DNA of 64,000 nucleotides, taken from contig OZ244818.1 in NCBI GenBank assembly GCA_965220285.1, forward strand, positions 5,704,001 to 5,768,000, written 5' to 3'. This document shows positions 33,794-43,387 of the stretch, piece after piece. The position numbers were made by a program, and so were the translations under genes. Every line of letters begins with the position of its first letter. The first letter of the stretch is position 1. The notes under the pieces were generated by a model. It was not told where the DNA came from. It searched no databases and saw only the letters and a list, made by a program, of their open reading frames with translations. This DNA comes from Bin5 sp009843665 (lineage in GTDB: Bacteria > Chloroflexota > Anaerolineae > Caldilineales > Caldilineaceae).

Positions 33794-34795
33794 GTGGCAA
33801 CCATTTACTATGAGAATGACGCTGACCTGGCGCGGTTGGAAGGCAAGAAGATCGCGGTGATCGGCTACGGCAGTCAGGGCCATGCCCACGCTTTGAACAT
33901 GAAAGACAGCGGCCAGGACGTACGGATCGGGCTGCACGAGGGCAGCCGCAGTAAGGCGAAGGCCGAAGCCGATGGTTTGCGCGTCGTAAGTGTGGCCGAC
34001 GCGGCTCGCGAAGCCGATATGATCATGGTCGTCATCCCCGACCCGATCCAAGGCAAGGTATACGAGGAGCAGATTCAACCTAATCTCGAGGCGGGCAACA
34101 CGCTGATGTTCGCGCACGGTTTCAACGTACGCTACGGCTTCATCGTGGCACCCGATGACGTTGACGTGTCGATGGTAGCGCCGAAAGCCCCCGGCCACAG
34201 GGTGCGGGAAGTCTTTACGGAAGGTTCAGGTGTGCCTGCGCTGGTTGCCATCCATCAGGACGCCTCCGGCAATGCCCTGGCCAACGCGCTCGCCTACGCC
34301 AAAGCGATCGGTTCGGCACGAGCAGGTGTTCTGGAGACGACTTTTGCCGAGGAGACGGAAACCGACCTGTTTGGCGAGCAGACGGTCCTTTGCGGCGGTG
34401 TCAGCGAACTGATCAAGGCCGGCTTTGAGATTCTTGTCGATGCCGGTTACCAACCTGAAATCGCTTACTTCGAATGCTTGCATGAACTTAAGCTGATTGT
34501 GGATCTTATGTATCAGGGCGGGTTGAACTACATGAGGTACAGCGTCAGTGATACTGCGGAATGGGGCGACTATAAGAGCGGTCAACGCGTCATTACCGAC
34601 GAGACCAAAGAGTCGATGCGGAAGATTCTGGCGGACGTTCAGTCGGGCGCCTTTGCCGAAGAGTGGATGGACGAGTACCACGGCGGCGGCAAGGACTACT
34701 ACGAGAGGCGCCGCAACGAGCAAAATCAGCAGTTGGAGAACGTGGGCAAGGAATTGCGAAGGATGATGACCTTCCTGGACGCAAAGGAAATCTAG
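33794..34795 (+). CDS. ilvC: Ketol-acid reductoisomerase
   Basis: Class I enzyme (333 residues) that isomerises and reduces acetolactate or acetohydroxybutyrate to the dihydroxy acids with NAD(P)H and Mg2+. GTG 33794 follows GGAGGGG. GYGSQGHAHALNMKDSG near residue 23 is the nucleotide-binding loop. FAHGFNVRYGF, MVAPKAPGHRVREVF, ETFAEETETDLFGEQ-type (here TTFAEETETDLFGEQ) and FECLHELKLIVDLMYQGG are the catalytic acidic and metal-binding blocks. HGFNVRYG has Arg where many enzymes have His. It lies between ilvN and leuA on the same strand. Confidence 0.96.
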   Translation: MATIYYENDADLARLEGKKIAVIGYGSQGHAHALNMKDSGQDVRIGLHEGSRSKAKAEADGLRVVSVADAAREADMIMVVIPDPIQGKVYEEQIQPNLEAGNTLMFAHGFNVRYGFIVAPDDVDVSMVAPKAPGHRVREVFTEGSGVPALVAIHQDASGNALANALAYAKAIGSARAGVLETTFAEETETDLFGEQTVLCGGVSELIKAGFEILVDAGYQPEIAYFECLHELKLIVDLMYQGGLNYMRYSVSDTAEWGDYKSGQRVITDETKESMRKILADVQSGAFAEEWMDEYHGGGKDYYERRRNEQNQQLENVGKELRRMMTFLDAKEI

Positions 34796-34834
34796 GCGTT
34801 TGGAGACAGGTCTGAACTGAGAGGAAAGGGGGTG

Positions 34835-34978
34835 ATGAACATGGATGACGGCCTTAGTGACCTTAGTTTGCGCGCTGAGTCGTGCTCCGCGCTCTCTACG
34901 TCCCCCGCCGCTTGGAGCGAGGGAGGACGAAACTGTCATCTGATGAACAGATTCACCTCCGGAGGCATCTTGCCATGA
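34835..34978 (+). CDS. Small ORF coupled to leuA by ATGA overlap
   Basis: A 47-codon frame with an unusually strong ribosome-binding site (AGGAAAGGGGG) before ATG 34835. It ends in a TGA that overlaps the leuA start (ATGA). It is Ser/Leu rich, without a run of branched-chain codons. The imperfect hairpin at 34900-34928 lies within it. It could be a translational-coupling leader for leuA or a chance frame; no homologue is recognised. Confidence 0.4.
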   Translation: MNMDDGLSDLSLRAESCSALSTSPAAWSEGGRNCHLMNRFTSGGILP

Positions 34979-36747
34979 CCAACACAATTGACGCACAGCA
35001 ACCGGACGGGGCTCCCGAAGAGGACTTCTCGCCGATCGATATTGAACAGTTCCGATTGGGCGACGTCGACCAGTGGGCGAAGGGAGTTGCCCACGGCAAT
35101 ACCGTTCTCGTCTTTGACACGACGTTGCGCGATGGAGAGCAGTCACCCGGCGCCACGTTGAATGAGCAGGAGAAGCTTGAAATCGCCCGCCAGCTGGCTC
35201 GCCTGGGAATAGACATCATGGAGGCCGGTTTTCCTGCAGCCTCGCCCGGCGACCTAGCCGCCGTGAAGCGCATTGCAGAAACTGTAGGTCGGTCTCCCCG
35301 CAGGGACGACGACGGCAATGTAGGTGCGCCGCCTATCATTGCCGGCCTGGCCAGGGCGAATAAGGACGACATCGACAAAGCCTGGGAAGCGGTACAGGGC
35401 GCGGTGCGACCCCGAATCCATACGTTTCTCGCCACCAGCGACATTCACATGCAGCACAAGCTGCGCATGTCGCCCAACGAAGTGCTGGAAACCGTGGGGG
35501 ACATGGTGCAGTATGCACGCAACCTCTGCGAGAACGTCGAGTTCAGCCCTGAGGACGCTGGCCGGAGCGACCCTGAGTTTCTGGTAAAAGTGTGCAGCGT
35601 TGCGGTTCAGGCAGGCGCCACCACACTGAACATCCCGGATACGGTCGGCTACACTACGCCGGAGGAGTTTGGTGACCTGATCGAGTATCTGCGAGAGAAC
35701 GTGGAGGGCGGCAAGGACGTAATCTTCAGCGTTCATTGCCACAATGACCTGGGGCTGGCGACGGCAAACACGCTGGCCGGTGTGCAGAACGGCGCGCGCC
35801 AGATCGAGGTAACTATCAACGGCATCGGCGAGCGCGCCGGAAATACGAGCCTGGAGGAGACGGTGATGGCGTTGTACACGCGCCAGACTGTCTTTGACCT
35901 GCGCACCAATATTCGCAGCCAGGAGATTCACCGCAGCAGCGACATGGTCAGCCGCTATACCGGGATGGTGATCCAGCCAAACAAGGCGATCGTTGGGACC
36001 AACGCGTTCGCGCACGAGGCGGGCATCCACCAGGACGGTATGCTGAAGAACAAGCGGACCTACGAGATCATGGACGCCGACACGATCGGATTGCACCAGA
36101 GCCGCCTGGTGCTCGGCAAGCATTCGGGCCGGCATGCACTCGGCGTTCGCCTGCAGGAGATGGGCTACCACCTGGAACGGGAAGACTTGAACGAGGTGTT
36201 TTCACGTTTCAAGGACCTGGCCGATAAGAAGAAGACGGTCACCGACGCCGACATCGAGGCGCTGGTGGCGGATGAACTGTATCAGCCGGTTGAAATTTGG
36301 GAGTTGCTGGGGATACAGGTGCAGTGCGGGACTAACATGACGCCGACTGCCGTGGTTACGCTACGCAACAACGGGTCCGAGGAAGAGATCACCGAGGCCA
36401 GTTTTGGCGCGGGCCCGGTGGATGCCGTCTACAGTTGTATTGACAAGGTCGTACAACAGCCGAACGAATTGACTGAGTTTCTCGTGCAGGCAGTAACCGA
36501 AGGCATTGACGCCAACGGCGACGTGACAGTGCGAATCGAGGCGCCGGAGAGCCGGGGTCATAGCAGGACGGCGCAAGGGCGTCCGAGGAGGCGGCTGTTC
36601 AGTGGGCGGGGGGTGGATACAGATATTATCGTGGCGAGCACGAAGGCTTATCTGCAGGCGTTGAACAAACTGTGCGCGGCGGATGAGGATGAAGCCGAGG
36701 TCGCGATTGCTGCGGACAACAGCGAGGCTGCCACAGTCGGAATATAG
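34975..36747 (+). CDS. leuA: 2-Isopropylmalate synthase
   Basis: First committed enzyme of leucine synthesis (590 residues): acetyl-CoA plus 2-oxoisovalerate gives 2-isopropylmalate. ATG 34975 follows GGAGG; an upstream in-frame start at 34882 is less likely. DTTLRDGEQSPGATL near residue 48 is the DRE-TIM motif. SVHCHNDLGLATANTLAGV and GIGERAGNTSLEE supply metal ligands, and the C-terminal ~150 residues form the allosteric domain (leucine feedback). About 40 acidic N-terminal residues (PEEDFSPIDIEQF) precede the barrel. It ends the ilv-leu operon at a strong terminator. Confidence 0.95.
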   Translation: MTNTIDAQQPDGAPEEDFSPIDIEQFRLGDVDQWAKGVAHGNTVLVFDTTLRDGEQSPGATLNEQEKLEIARQLARLGIDIMEAGFPAASPGDLAAVKRIAETVGRSPRRDDDGNVGAPPIIAGLARANKDDIDKAWEAVQGAVRPRIHTFLATSDIHMQHKLRMSPNEVLETVGDMVQYARNLCENVEFSPEDAGRSDPEFLVKVCSVAVQAGATTLNIPDTVGYTTPEEFGDLIEYLRENVEGGKDVIFSVHCHNDLGLATANTLAGVQNGARQIEVTINGIGERAGNTSLEETVMALYTRQTVFDLRTNIRSQEIHRSSDMVSRYTGMVIQPNKAIVGTNAFAHEAGIHQDGMLKNKRTYEIMDADTIGLHQSRLVLGKHSGRHALGVRLQEMGYHLEREDLNEVFSRFKDLADKKKTVTDADIEALVADELYQPVEIWELLGIQVQCGTNMTPTAVVTLRNNGSEEEITEASFGAGPVDAVYSCIDKVVQQPNELTEFLVQAVTEGIDANGDVTVRIEAPESRGHSRTAQGRPRRRLFSGRGVDTDIIVASTKAYLQALNKLCAADEDEAEVAIAADNSEAATVGI

Positions 36748-36765
36748 CGGCAGATATTGAGCAAG

Positions 36766-36805
36766 GGGCGGCGAATCGGTAAAACCGGATTGCCGCCCTT
36801 TTTTT
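36766..36805 (+). terminator. Terminator after leuA
   Basis: GGGCGGC (36766-36772) pairs with GCCGCCC (36792-36798), extended inward by AATC/GATT around one bulged base, and is followed by seven T residues. It is a standard intrinsic terminator that ends the ilvB-leuA operon before the insertion sequence. Confidence 0.88.
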
Positions 36806-36834
36806 GTTTGTTGGAACAAAAGCGAAAAGCCTAG

Positions 36835-38325
36835 TACTACAACCGCACATTGATCGAAGAGAGTTCCATCGGCGATAATGAGAGAAAGCAAGCCGAGCTG
36901 GAGGCGCTATGGAACTGAGCGAACTGGACGAATGGGCGGACGACTTCGAAGCGTTTCACAGTCAGTTTTCCTCGCTGTTTGGACGTAGAGAGGTACAGGA
37001 GCAGGCGGTGAAGTATCTGCAAGGGTTGGTGTCGCCGGTGGAGCGGAAGAATGGCTGGCAGTTGGCGGAAGCGGTGGGCGACAAGAGACCGGATGCGACG
37101 CAACGATTGCTGTACAAGACGAAGTGGGATGCAGAAGCGGTGCGAGATGCGTTGCAGCGATTTGTGATAGACAGGTTCGGCGATGGGGAAGGCATCGGTG
37201 TGGTCGACGAGACGGGATTTCTCAAGAAGGGGGTAAAATCGGCGGGCGTACAGCGTCAATATAGTGGAACGGCTGGCAAGGTGGAGAACTGTCAGTTGGG
37301 TGTGTTCCTGACCTATGCGACGGCGCAGGGACATACCTTTCTGGACCGACGGCTCTATCTGCCTGAGGAATGGTGTGCGGACAGAGAGCGCTGTAGGGAA
37401 GCGAAAGTGCCTGCCGACGTCGGTTTTGCCACCAAGGGTGAACTGGCGGTTGCGATGTTGCGCCATGCGTGGCGGCTGGGCGTGCCGATGCGCTGGGTGA
37501 CGGCAGATGAGGTCTACGGTGAGTCGCGTGCGCTGCGCAATGCCGTGGCCGAAAGTGGTCGTTGGTATGTGTTTGCGGTGGGGGTGCATAACAGCGTATG
37601 GCTGGTGCGCCCCGAGGTAGGCGTCCCTGCTTGGACGGGACGCGGTCGCAAACCGTTCAAAGCGCGCGTTCTCGATGAAAGCGCACGCCTGGTGCGCATC
37701 CCGGCGCTGGTCGCATCCTGGCCTGACAGCCGTTGGCACCGTCTGCAGGTTGCGGCAGGCGAAAAGGGAGTTCGCATCTACGACTGGGCCTGCCAGCGGA
37801 TCGTGGAAAATCAAGACCAGATGCCGGGACGGGACAGCTGGCTCCTGGTGCGACGTTCGCTGACCAAGCCGCACGAACAGGCCTACTTTCTCTCCAATGC
37901 GCCGCCTGACACGGCGCTGCTGACCCTGGCCCAGGTCGCCTCGACTCGCTTTACCATTGAACAGTGTTTCGAAGAGGCCAAAGGTGAAACCGGCCTCGAC
38001 CACTATGAGGTCCGCTATTGGCCCAGTTGGTATCGACACATTACACTCTCGATGATGGCACATGTATGGCTCGCCTGGCTCCGTCTCAGACGCAACCAGA
38101 AAAAGGGGGGCCTGAATCCTTTCTGGCCGAATTGAGTGTGCCTGAAATCAGGCGTCTGCTCGAAATCGCCTTGCCCTTGCCACCGCGCTCGCCCCCCTTA
38201 CGTCTTGCCTGGTCCCACTGGCGCCGCGCCAGACGCCTGCAAGCTCGTCAATGTCACTACAGACGCCGCTCGTTACTCTCTGTCATTCCAGCCCCACTGC
38301 ATTCACCTAAAATGCGGTTGTAGTA
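36835..38325 (+). mobile_element. IS701-family insertion sequence
   Basis: A 1491-bp element. The left end TACTACAACCGCACATT matches the right end read inward, TACTACAACCGCATTTT. It is flanked by CTAG at 36831-36834 and 38326-38329, the 4-bp duplication expected for IS701. It inserted between the leuA terminator and the three-gene membrane operon, 44 bp before the first start codon, and may have displaced that operon's promoter. Confidence 0.9.
36909..38135 (+). CDS. IS701-family DDE transposase, C-terminus in another frame
   Basis: 408-residue transposase. GVVDETGFLKKGVKSAGVQRQYSG near residue 98 carries the first catalytic Asp. VTADEVYGESRALR near 198 carries the second, and FTIEQCFEEAKGETGLDHYEVR near 350 the Glu. 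After RRNQKKGG the frame ends early at NPFWPN. The adjacent frame continues as PESFLAELSVPEIRRLLEIA to a stop at 38321-38323, just inside the element's end, and looks like the family's real C-terminus. AAAAAGGGGGGCC at about 38100-38112 is a slippery run, so programmed -1 frameshifting, a natural mutation or a homopolymer sequencing error could explain it. Confidence 0.9.
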   Translation: MELSELDEWADDFEAFHSQFSSLFGRREVQEQAVKYLQGLVSPVERKNGWQLAEAVGDKRPDATQRLLYKTKWDAEAVRDALQRFVIDRFGDGEGIGVVDETGFLKKGVKSAGVQRQYSGTAGKVENCQLGVFLTYATAQGHTFLDRRLYLPEEWCADRERCREAKVPADVGFATKGELAVAMLRHAWRLGVPMRWVTADEVYGESRALRNAVAESGRWYVFAVGVHNSVWLVRPEVGVPAWTGRGRKPFKARVLDESARLVRIPALVASWPDSRWHRLQVAAGEKGVRIYDWACQRIVENQDQMPGRDSWLLVRRSLTKPHEQAYFLSNAPPDTALLTLAQVASTRFTIEQCFEEAKGETGLDHYEVRYWPSWYRHITLSMMAHVWLAWLRLRRNQKKGGLNPFWPN

Positions 38326-38369
38326 CTAGCTGTTTGTCATAATCGTCACCGTTCGGTGATGTAAATCTC

Positions 38370-41300
38370 ATGGGATTACAGGGCATTAACCTGAGAGCTA
38401 CCAAATTCTGCGGAAGGGCAAGACAATGGTTTCATCAGTCTTGCAGAGTTTTCCTCGCACTATTCCTACTCGCCACAATACTGCCGCCCGCACTAGCAGA
38501 GGCACAGGAATCTTCACCTACCTATAGGATTTCAGAGTGCGAGCAAGTCGAAGAGAAACTCTTACTCAGTGACCTCAATCGTATTTCCCTTTCTGTATTG
38601 GAACGAGAAGAAAGTGGGCTAGATTTAGACAGAATCGTCGAAGAGAATTGGGCGGAACTAGATCTAGACAGCGTGGTGGACAAAGCCGTTGACGATGCTA
38701 CCGAACGGGTTCGAGATGAAAGAGGTACTCTGGATCGAATTTTTTCTGGCTGGTCCGAGGAGAAGGCAAAAGAGTTTGCCGAAGCGATCGCCAGTCATGC
38801 ATTCGATTCTCCAGAGTTTCGTAACGCCATTGACAGTTTGTCGTCCGCCATTGTCGAAGACTTGACCGCCGAAATTCACATGATGACAGTGAAGTCCGCT
38901 TCTTCGGCCTTCTTGTGTGTACAGGAATTCATCGGAGCCAAATTCTCTGATGTCATGTCGGAAGTCTTGGAGGATAGCACAAAGGCCTGGTTAGAGAGTC
39001 TTGAATTGGGAACCTTTGAAGGAGAGACCGACTTTGTAGATTTGGAAGACCGGTCTTTGTCAGTTGCCGGCATAGGCGTCATTGTGGGCACACAGATTGC
39101 CAATGCGGTTGCAAAAAGGGTCGCCCAAGGGCTTCTTGGCAGAGTCGTCACGCGTATTCTGGGTAGGGCCGCCTCAGCAGTTGTCCCAGTTGCAGGCTGG
39201 GTCATTGGCGGCGCCCTGATTATCTTCGACGTTTATCAGGCTTGGGAAGGTTCATTGCCTCAGATTCAGGAAGACCTCAAATCTGAATCTGTGAAGGAAA
39301 CCATTCGCGGTGAAATTGTTTCTGTCGTGGATCAAGAATTGGTCAATTCAATGCCTGGAATCTCCCAGTCAGTCACCATCGAGATCTATAGACGGTGGAG
39401 GAGTTTCCTGCAGGACTTTGAGCATGTCTTGAGGCTGGCAGAAAACAATGAAGACTTTCGCCTTTTGCTGGACGACGTTACGCCTGACCAGATTGACAAA
39501 CTTTCCGAACTGGTTGAGGTGACGACCGACGTTCTGGGCATAGAGTGGTTAGCCAGGATCATTGGCAATGGTGTATTCAAACTAATCCTCGATCTCCCCA
39601 GAGCGTCTTTCAAGATTCTTCGTGACACCTCTGATCCTGGTTTGGTTCTCAGGTGGGCTCGAGTTGCGGAAGAGCGAATTGCAGGCGTGGCAGAGACGGA
39701 ACTCTACAAGTATGCATCGCCCGAAATGGTTGGGGATCGTGATACTCTTGAGAAGATTCTTGCCCTGAAGGACCCCTTGATGATTCAAGACTTGATGCAG
39801 AGGGGAAAGGAAGAACGAGAGGCACTTCTGGGATTGCCGACCACACAGACACAGTGGATACTCACAGTACTCTCCGGTTCACAGACTGACTGGTTGATCT
39901 CCTATCTATTGGAACTGCCTTCGCCCTACCAAGTCAGGCTAGTGGAATTCGTGATCCGGGATCGTGCCCTCGTCTCCCTCTTGCAGGAGACAGAGGGCTT
40001 GCAGGCCCAATTTACCGCTGTCCTCAAGCTGGCGGAGGATTTCGTAAAAATCGAATCGATTCTAAACGAAACGCCGGTTGACCAAGTGGCAAAACTGTCC
40101 TTGCTAGTTGAGGTGGCGTCCAAAGTCTTGGATGCGGTGCAGTTACGGGACATGATTGAAAACGGTCAGTTTAGGGAGATCCTTGCGCTTCCTCAGAACA
40201 CCTTTGAAATCCTTGGCGACACTGGTAGCCCGCCCGCCGTCCTCGGCTGGGCAGAACTGGCAGGCGACGCTATCGGGCAAGTAGTGGAGACGGGGCTTTA
40301 TCTCGTTTCGACTCCGGAGGATTTCTCTGGGCGGGAAGAATTGCAACGCCTGCTTGCCATTGATCACGTTCTGGTAATCCAAAGACTCATGGCGATGAAT
40401 CCGGAAGAAAGAGAATCGCTGCTTCAGCTGCCGGCGGAAGAGGCAAGGGGCGCCCTGTTAGCCGACTTGTCCGATGATGAGCTGTCCTGGCTCGCATCTT
40501 ACCTGCATGGCCTTTCGAATCCGGCCCGGCGAATGTTCGCAGTGAAGGTAACGCAACTGCCGGAACTCGTATCTATTCTGCTCGATTCGGAGGAACTGGG
40601 GGAAAGATTCAGGCGTGTGTTAGAAATTGCTACGCAGTATTCCCAGCTGAGGATCACGTTTGACAATGCCAACGCGAACGACATCGTTAAACTCTCGGAC
40701 TTGGTAGTTGTTGCGGAGCATACTCTCGCGGCGGAGCGACTGGCAGGATTCTTCATTTCCGGCCAGTTTGAAAGCATGCTCGCCCTGCCTCAATCAGCAT
40801 TCAAGATCCTTAGCTGGAGCGGGAATCCAGCAGTGGTGATTGAATGGGCTGAATTGGCTGGACCCGCCATCGTTCAGGTCGCCGAAACAGAACTGTACTT
40901 AGAGGCGGAACCTGACCATTTCAGAAATCGAGAGGAACTCGACAAGGCTCTAAGCCTTGTTGATACGAAATCACTGACATGGTTAATTCAATTGGAAGCA
41001 AAGGCGAGGGAAACTGTATTCTCATTGGAAGCCGACCCCGAGATTCTGTGGCTCCACGGGTTTAGCAGTGAACTTACAGAAGAAGACATCGTTCTGATAG
41101 CAATTTCAATCGACCAAAATCCGGCAGTGTTGGCTGAGCTCGACAGAGAGAGTGTTGGGCAAACTGTGAAGAGATCGGAGAACATCGGGCCATCCCTGGC
41201 TTTCGTCACTGAAAGAATCGAGGACCCGCAAGCCTGGTGGCCCACTGCTCAGATGCTGTCTGCCGCGATTGGCCTCTTTTCCGGCAACCTGCCTCGGCAA

Positions 41301-41456
41301 CTCTACTGGCACTATCATCAGACGCAGTCACTCATACTGTCGGCAGCGCTTGTTCTGCTGGTCGTTGCCGCGCTCTCGGTCAGCAGGCTTCACCGCCGTC
41401 GGCGCCTGCCGAAAATCAGGGATGCCACTGGTCGACACCTTGGAGATCAACCATAG
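38370..41456 (+). CDS. Large membrane-anchored repeat protein, first of paralog pair
   Basis: 1028 residues, no recognised family. Signal peptide at about residues 25-46 (FLALFLLATILPPALA). An acidic helical domain follows with two cysteines (SECEQ and FLCVQEF) conserved in the next gene. A glycine-rich amphipathic or hydrophobic segment lies at about 229-292 (GIGVIVGTQIANAVAKR, then VPVAGWVIGGALIIF). Three repeats of about 198 residues start near 349, 547 and 746. Each contains LPxxxFxIL, VLxWAxLA and ETxLYxxxxP. A C-terminal membrane helix near 986-1008 is followed by a basic tail (RLHRRRRLP). The expected topology is a large outside domain with a single C-terminal anchor. Its stop overlaps the next start (TAGTG). 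A palindrome TCACCG-ttc-GGTGA sits just before the ATG. Confidence 0.85.
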   Translation: MGLQGINLRATKFCGRARQWFHQSCRVFLALFLLATILPPALAEAQESSPTYRISECEQVEEKLLLSDLNRISLSVLEREESGLDLDRIVEENWAELDLDSVVDKAVDDATERVRDERGTLDRIFSGWSEEKAKEFAEAIASHAFDSPEFRNAIDSLSSAIVEDLTAEIHMMTVKSASSAFLCVQEFIGAKFSDVMSEVLEDSTKAWLESLELGTFEGETDFVDLEDRSLSVAGIGVIVGTQIANAVAKRVAQGLLGRVVTRILGRAASAVVPVAGWVIGGALIIFDVYQAWEGSLPQIQEDLKSESVKETIRGEIVSVVDQELVNSMPGISQSVTIEIYRRWRSFLQDFEHVLRLAENNEDFRLLLDDVTPDQIDKLSELVEVTTDVLGIEWLARIIGNGVFKLILDLPRASFKILRDTSDPGLVLRWARVAEERIAGVAETELYKYASPEMVGDRDTLEKILALKDPLMIQDLMQRGKEEREALLGLPTTQTQWILTVLSGSQTDWLISYLLELPSPYQVRLVEFVIRDRALVSLLQETEGLQAQFTAVLKLAEDFVKIESILNETPVDQVAKLSLLVEVASKVLDAVQLRDMIENGQFREILALPQNTFEILGDTGSPPAVLGWAELAGDAIGQVVETGLYLVSTPEDFSGREELQRLLAIDHVLVIQRLMAMNPEERESLLQLPAEEARGALLADLSDDELSWLASYLHGLSNPARRMFAVKVTQLPELVSILLDSEELGERFRRVLEIATQYSQLRITFDNANANDIVKLSDLVVVAEHTLAAERLAGFFISGQFESMLALPQSAFKILSWSGNPAVVIEWAELAGPAIVQVAETELYLEAEPDHFRNREELDKALSLVDTKSLTWLIQLEAKARETVFSLEADPEILWLHGFSSELTEEDIVLIAISIDQNPAVLAELDRESVGQTVKRSENIGPSLAFVTERIEDPQAWWPTAQMLSAAIGLFSGNLPRQLYWHYHQTQSLILSAALVLLVVAALSVSRLHRRRRLPKIRDATGRHLGDQP

Positions 41457-43387
41457 TGCGGAAACCATACTCGATCCAGGGCGACAGACTCACACTTCCG
41501 TTTCTCCTCTCGCTTCTGCTCTTCTCGTTGTTCCCTCCGGGGGCAGCCAGGGCCCAATCTACCGCTCCCGTCTCCTACACATTTGAGGAATGCGACCAGG
41601 TCGACGAAGACAAACTCCGCGACGAACTGAACCGGATCACGCAAACAGTGGTCGCCGATGAGCAAAGTCGCCTCGATGTGGCCGCGATTGTAAGCCACCA
41701 CTGGAGAGACATGGGAATGGACTTGCGGGTAGACCGAGCCGTAGACGACGCAATCGAATTGGTCCGCAGCGATACAGGCTTCTGGGAACGGATCTGGTCG
41801 GGCTGGTCAGTCGCAAAAGCCGAAGAGGTGGCAACAGAGGTGGCTGAGCAAGCGTTCGGCTCCGAAGGATTCGCCAGTCGATTCGACGAGCTTTCGACTG
41901 AAGTCGCTAACGACATAGTGGAAGAGATCAGAATAGTCACGGCGAAATCGGCATCCACTGCGCTAAACTGCGTACAGGATTTCATCGGTGGAAGGTTCTC
42001 AAAAACCTTGGAAGCGGAGTTGGACCGGCAGATTGAGGCAGAATTGGCACTCTTGAAGCTCGATCCCGATACCGACCAGAGCTTCCTTGACATCCTTGAA
42101 ATTCACTCCAGCCTCGCAGGGGGCGTTGCAGTGATCATCGGCACGCGCATAGGAGCTGAGTTAGCCAGGAGATTGGCAAGCGTCCTAACAAGGAATATCG
42201 TTGGCAGAATACTTTCGCGCATCTTGACCAGTACACTAGCCGTGGGCATCCCTTTTGTTGGCTGGATTGTCGGAGGAGCTCTGGTAGTCATTGACCTATT
42301 CAACTCCAGAGACGGCGCGCTGCCCCTAATCCAGGACTCCTTCCAAAATGAAACTGTCAAGACGGAATTGCAGAGATGGATGGCTGAGGCAGTAAGCGAA
42401 GGGCTGAGACTAGAAATGCCCACTCTGGCAAGAAACGTCGCAAATAGCGCTTTCAGCCAGTGGCAGGAGTTCCGCCGGAAGTTCGCCCGAGTCCTCGAAC
42501 TGTCCGAGTCCAATCCACGCTTCAAACGGATTCTGGACTTCACCGATGCAGATCAGCTGGCCAAGCTCTCCGACCTTGTCGCTCTAGTTGAAGAGTATGA
42601 GCCAGACAGGCTGCAGGATTTCATCAATTCAGGCCAATTCGAATTCATGCAAACACTTCCTGAAGAAGCCTTGGCGATTTATCGACATTCGGGAAAGTCG
42701 GAGACTCTTGTCAGTTGGGCCAAGCTTGCCGGCGACCTCCTCCTCAAAGTGGTCAATTACCAACTGTACCTTGTGAGTGAGGTCTCAGACTTTGCGGACC
42801 GCGATGCACTGGAGCAACTCTTGCGGCTGGAAGACGAGACAGCCATCCTTGAGTCAATGTCACTGGACCGGGAAGGCAGGAAAGCGCTGTTAGACTTGAC
42901 AACGGAAACTGCTCGATCACTTCTTCTCGCCGATCTGACGGAGAGCCAGCTTTCGCTTCTTGCCTCTACGTATTTGACGGCCCTGACGCCTCAGAACGCA
43001 GAGCTTCTCGCGGATTATGTCCTGAACAATCCGGGAATACTCTCCTTACTTGAAGGCGATCTTGTTCGAGATGCGTTACTCAAGAGTCAGAACCTAGTGG
43101 CTGCCCTCAATTTCCTTGCCGAAGGAACGACCGGGGAGCAGGGGTTCGGCGGAGTTTTCCAAGCCTTGAAGGACCTCGCCCCGTTACTCTCCGGCGCTGT
43201 GCCCTGGTTGCTATTCTGGCATAAGAATGGAAAGGCCCTGAGTAATCCCCGCAACCTGATCACTCTTCTGGGAGGACTGCTACTTCTCCTTTTCATTCTC
43301 AGACTTGCGTGGGCACGTCGCCGCACGGAGGTGAATGTGACGGTCAATGTCCCAGACCATCGAGATGCAAACAGGGAAAGAAAATGA
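41456..43387 (+). CDS. Membrane-anchored protein, second paralog
   Basis: 643 residues from the GTG at 41456, which overlaps the previous stop (TAGTG) and directly precedes a clean signal peptide (LTLPFLLSLLLFSLFPPGAARA-QS). The upstream in-frame start at 41237 would fuse shadow sequence and is rejected. It repeats the layout of the first gene: EECDQ and LNCVQDF cysteines, then a Gly-rich hydrophobic segment (SLAGGVAVIIGTRIGAEL, then VGIPFVGWIVGGALVVID). It has only one copy of the 198-residue repeat (from about 343), then a C-terminal helix near 600-622 (LLGGLLLLLFILRLAW) and a polar tail. Both proteins are probably made together and may form a hetero-complex. Function unknown; the hydrophobic segment might insert in a membrane. 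Confidence 0.87.
   Translation: MRKPYSIQGDRLTLPFLLSLLLFSLFPPGAARAQSTAPVSYTFEECDQVDEDKLRDELNRITQTVVADEQSRLDVAAIVSHHWRDMGMDLRVDRAVDDAIELVRSDTGFWERIWSGWSVAKAEEVATEVAEQAFGSEGFASRFDELSTEVANDIVEEIRIVTAKSASTALNCVQDFIGGRFSKTLEAELDRQIEAELALLKLDPDTDQSFLDILEIHSSLAGGVAVIIGTRIGAELARRLASVLTRNIVGRILSRILTSTLAVGIPFVGWIVGGALVVIDLFNSRDGALPLIQDSFQNETVKTELQRWMAEAVSEGLRLEMPTLARNVANSAFSQWQEFRRKFARVLELSESNPRFKRILDFTDADQLAKLSDLVALVEEYEPDRLQDFINSGQFEFMQTLPEEALAIYRHSGKSETLVSWAKLAGDLLLKVVNYQLYLVSEVSDFADRDALEQLLRLEDETAILESMSLDREGRKALLDLTTETARSLLLADLTESQLSLLASTYLTALTPQNAELLADYVLNNPGILSLLEGDLVRDALLKSQNLVAALNFLAEGTTGEQGFGGVFQALKDLAPLLSGAVPWLLFWHKNGKALSNPRNLITLLGGLLLLLFILRLAWARRRTEVNVTVNVPDHRDANRERK

Noticed and set aside
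36837..38063. 408-codon minus-strand open frame inside the second insertion sequence
   Set aside because: It is antisense to an IS701 transposase with recognisable catalytic blocks; the His/Arg-rich product matches nothing.
41237..41455. Upstream start for the second paralog membrane protein
   Set aside because: It would place about 73 residues of out-of-frame shadow sequence before a well-formed signal peptide; GTG 41456 in TAGTG is the natural start.
43309..43383. Longer start for the YbjQ-like gene at GTG 43309
   Set aside because: It runs antiphase through the membrane protein's C-terminal tail; ATG 43384 in the ATGA overlap fits the family's length.
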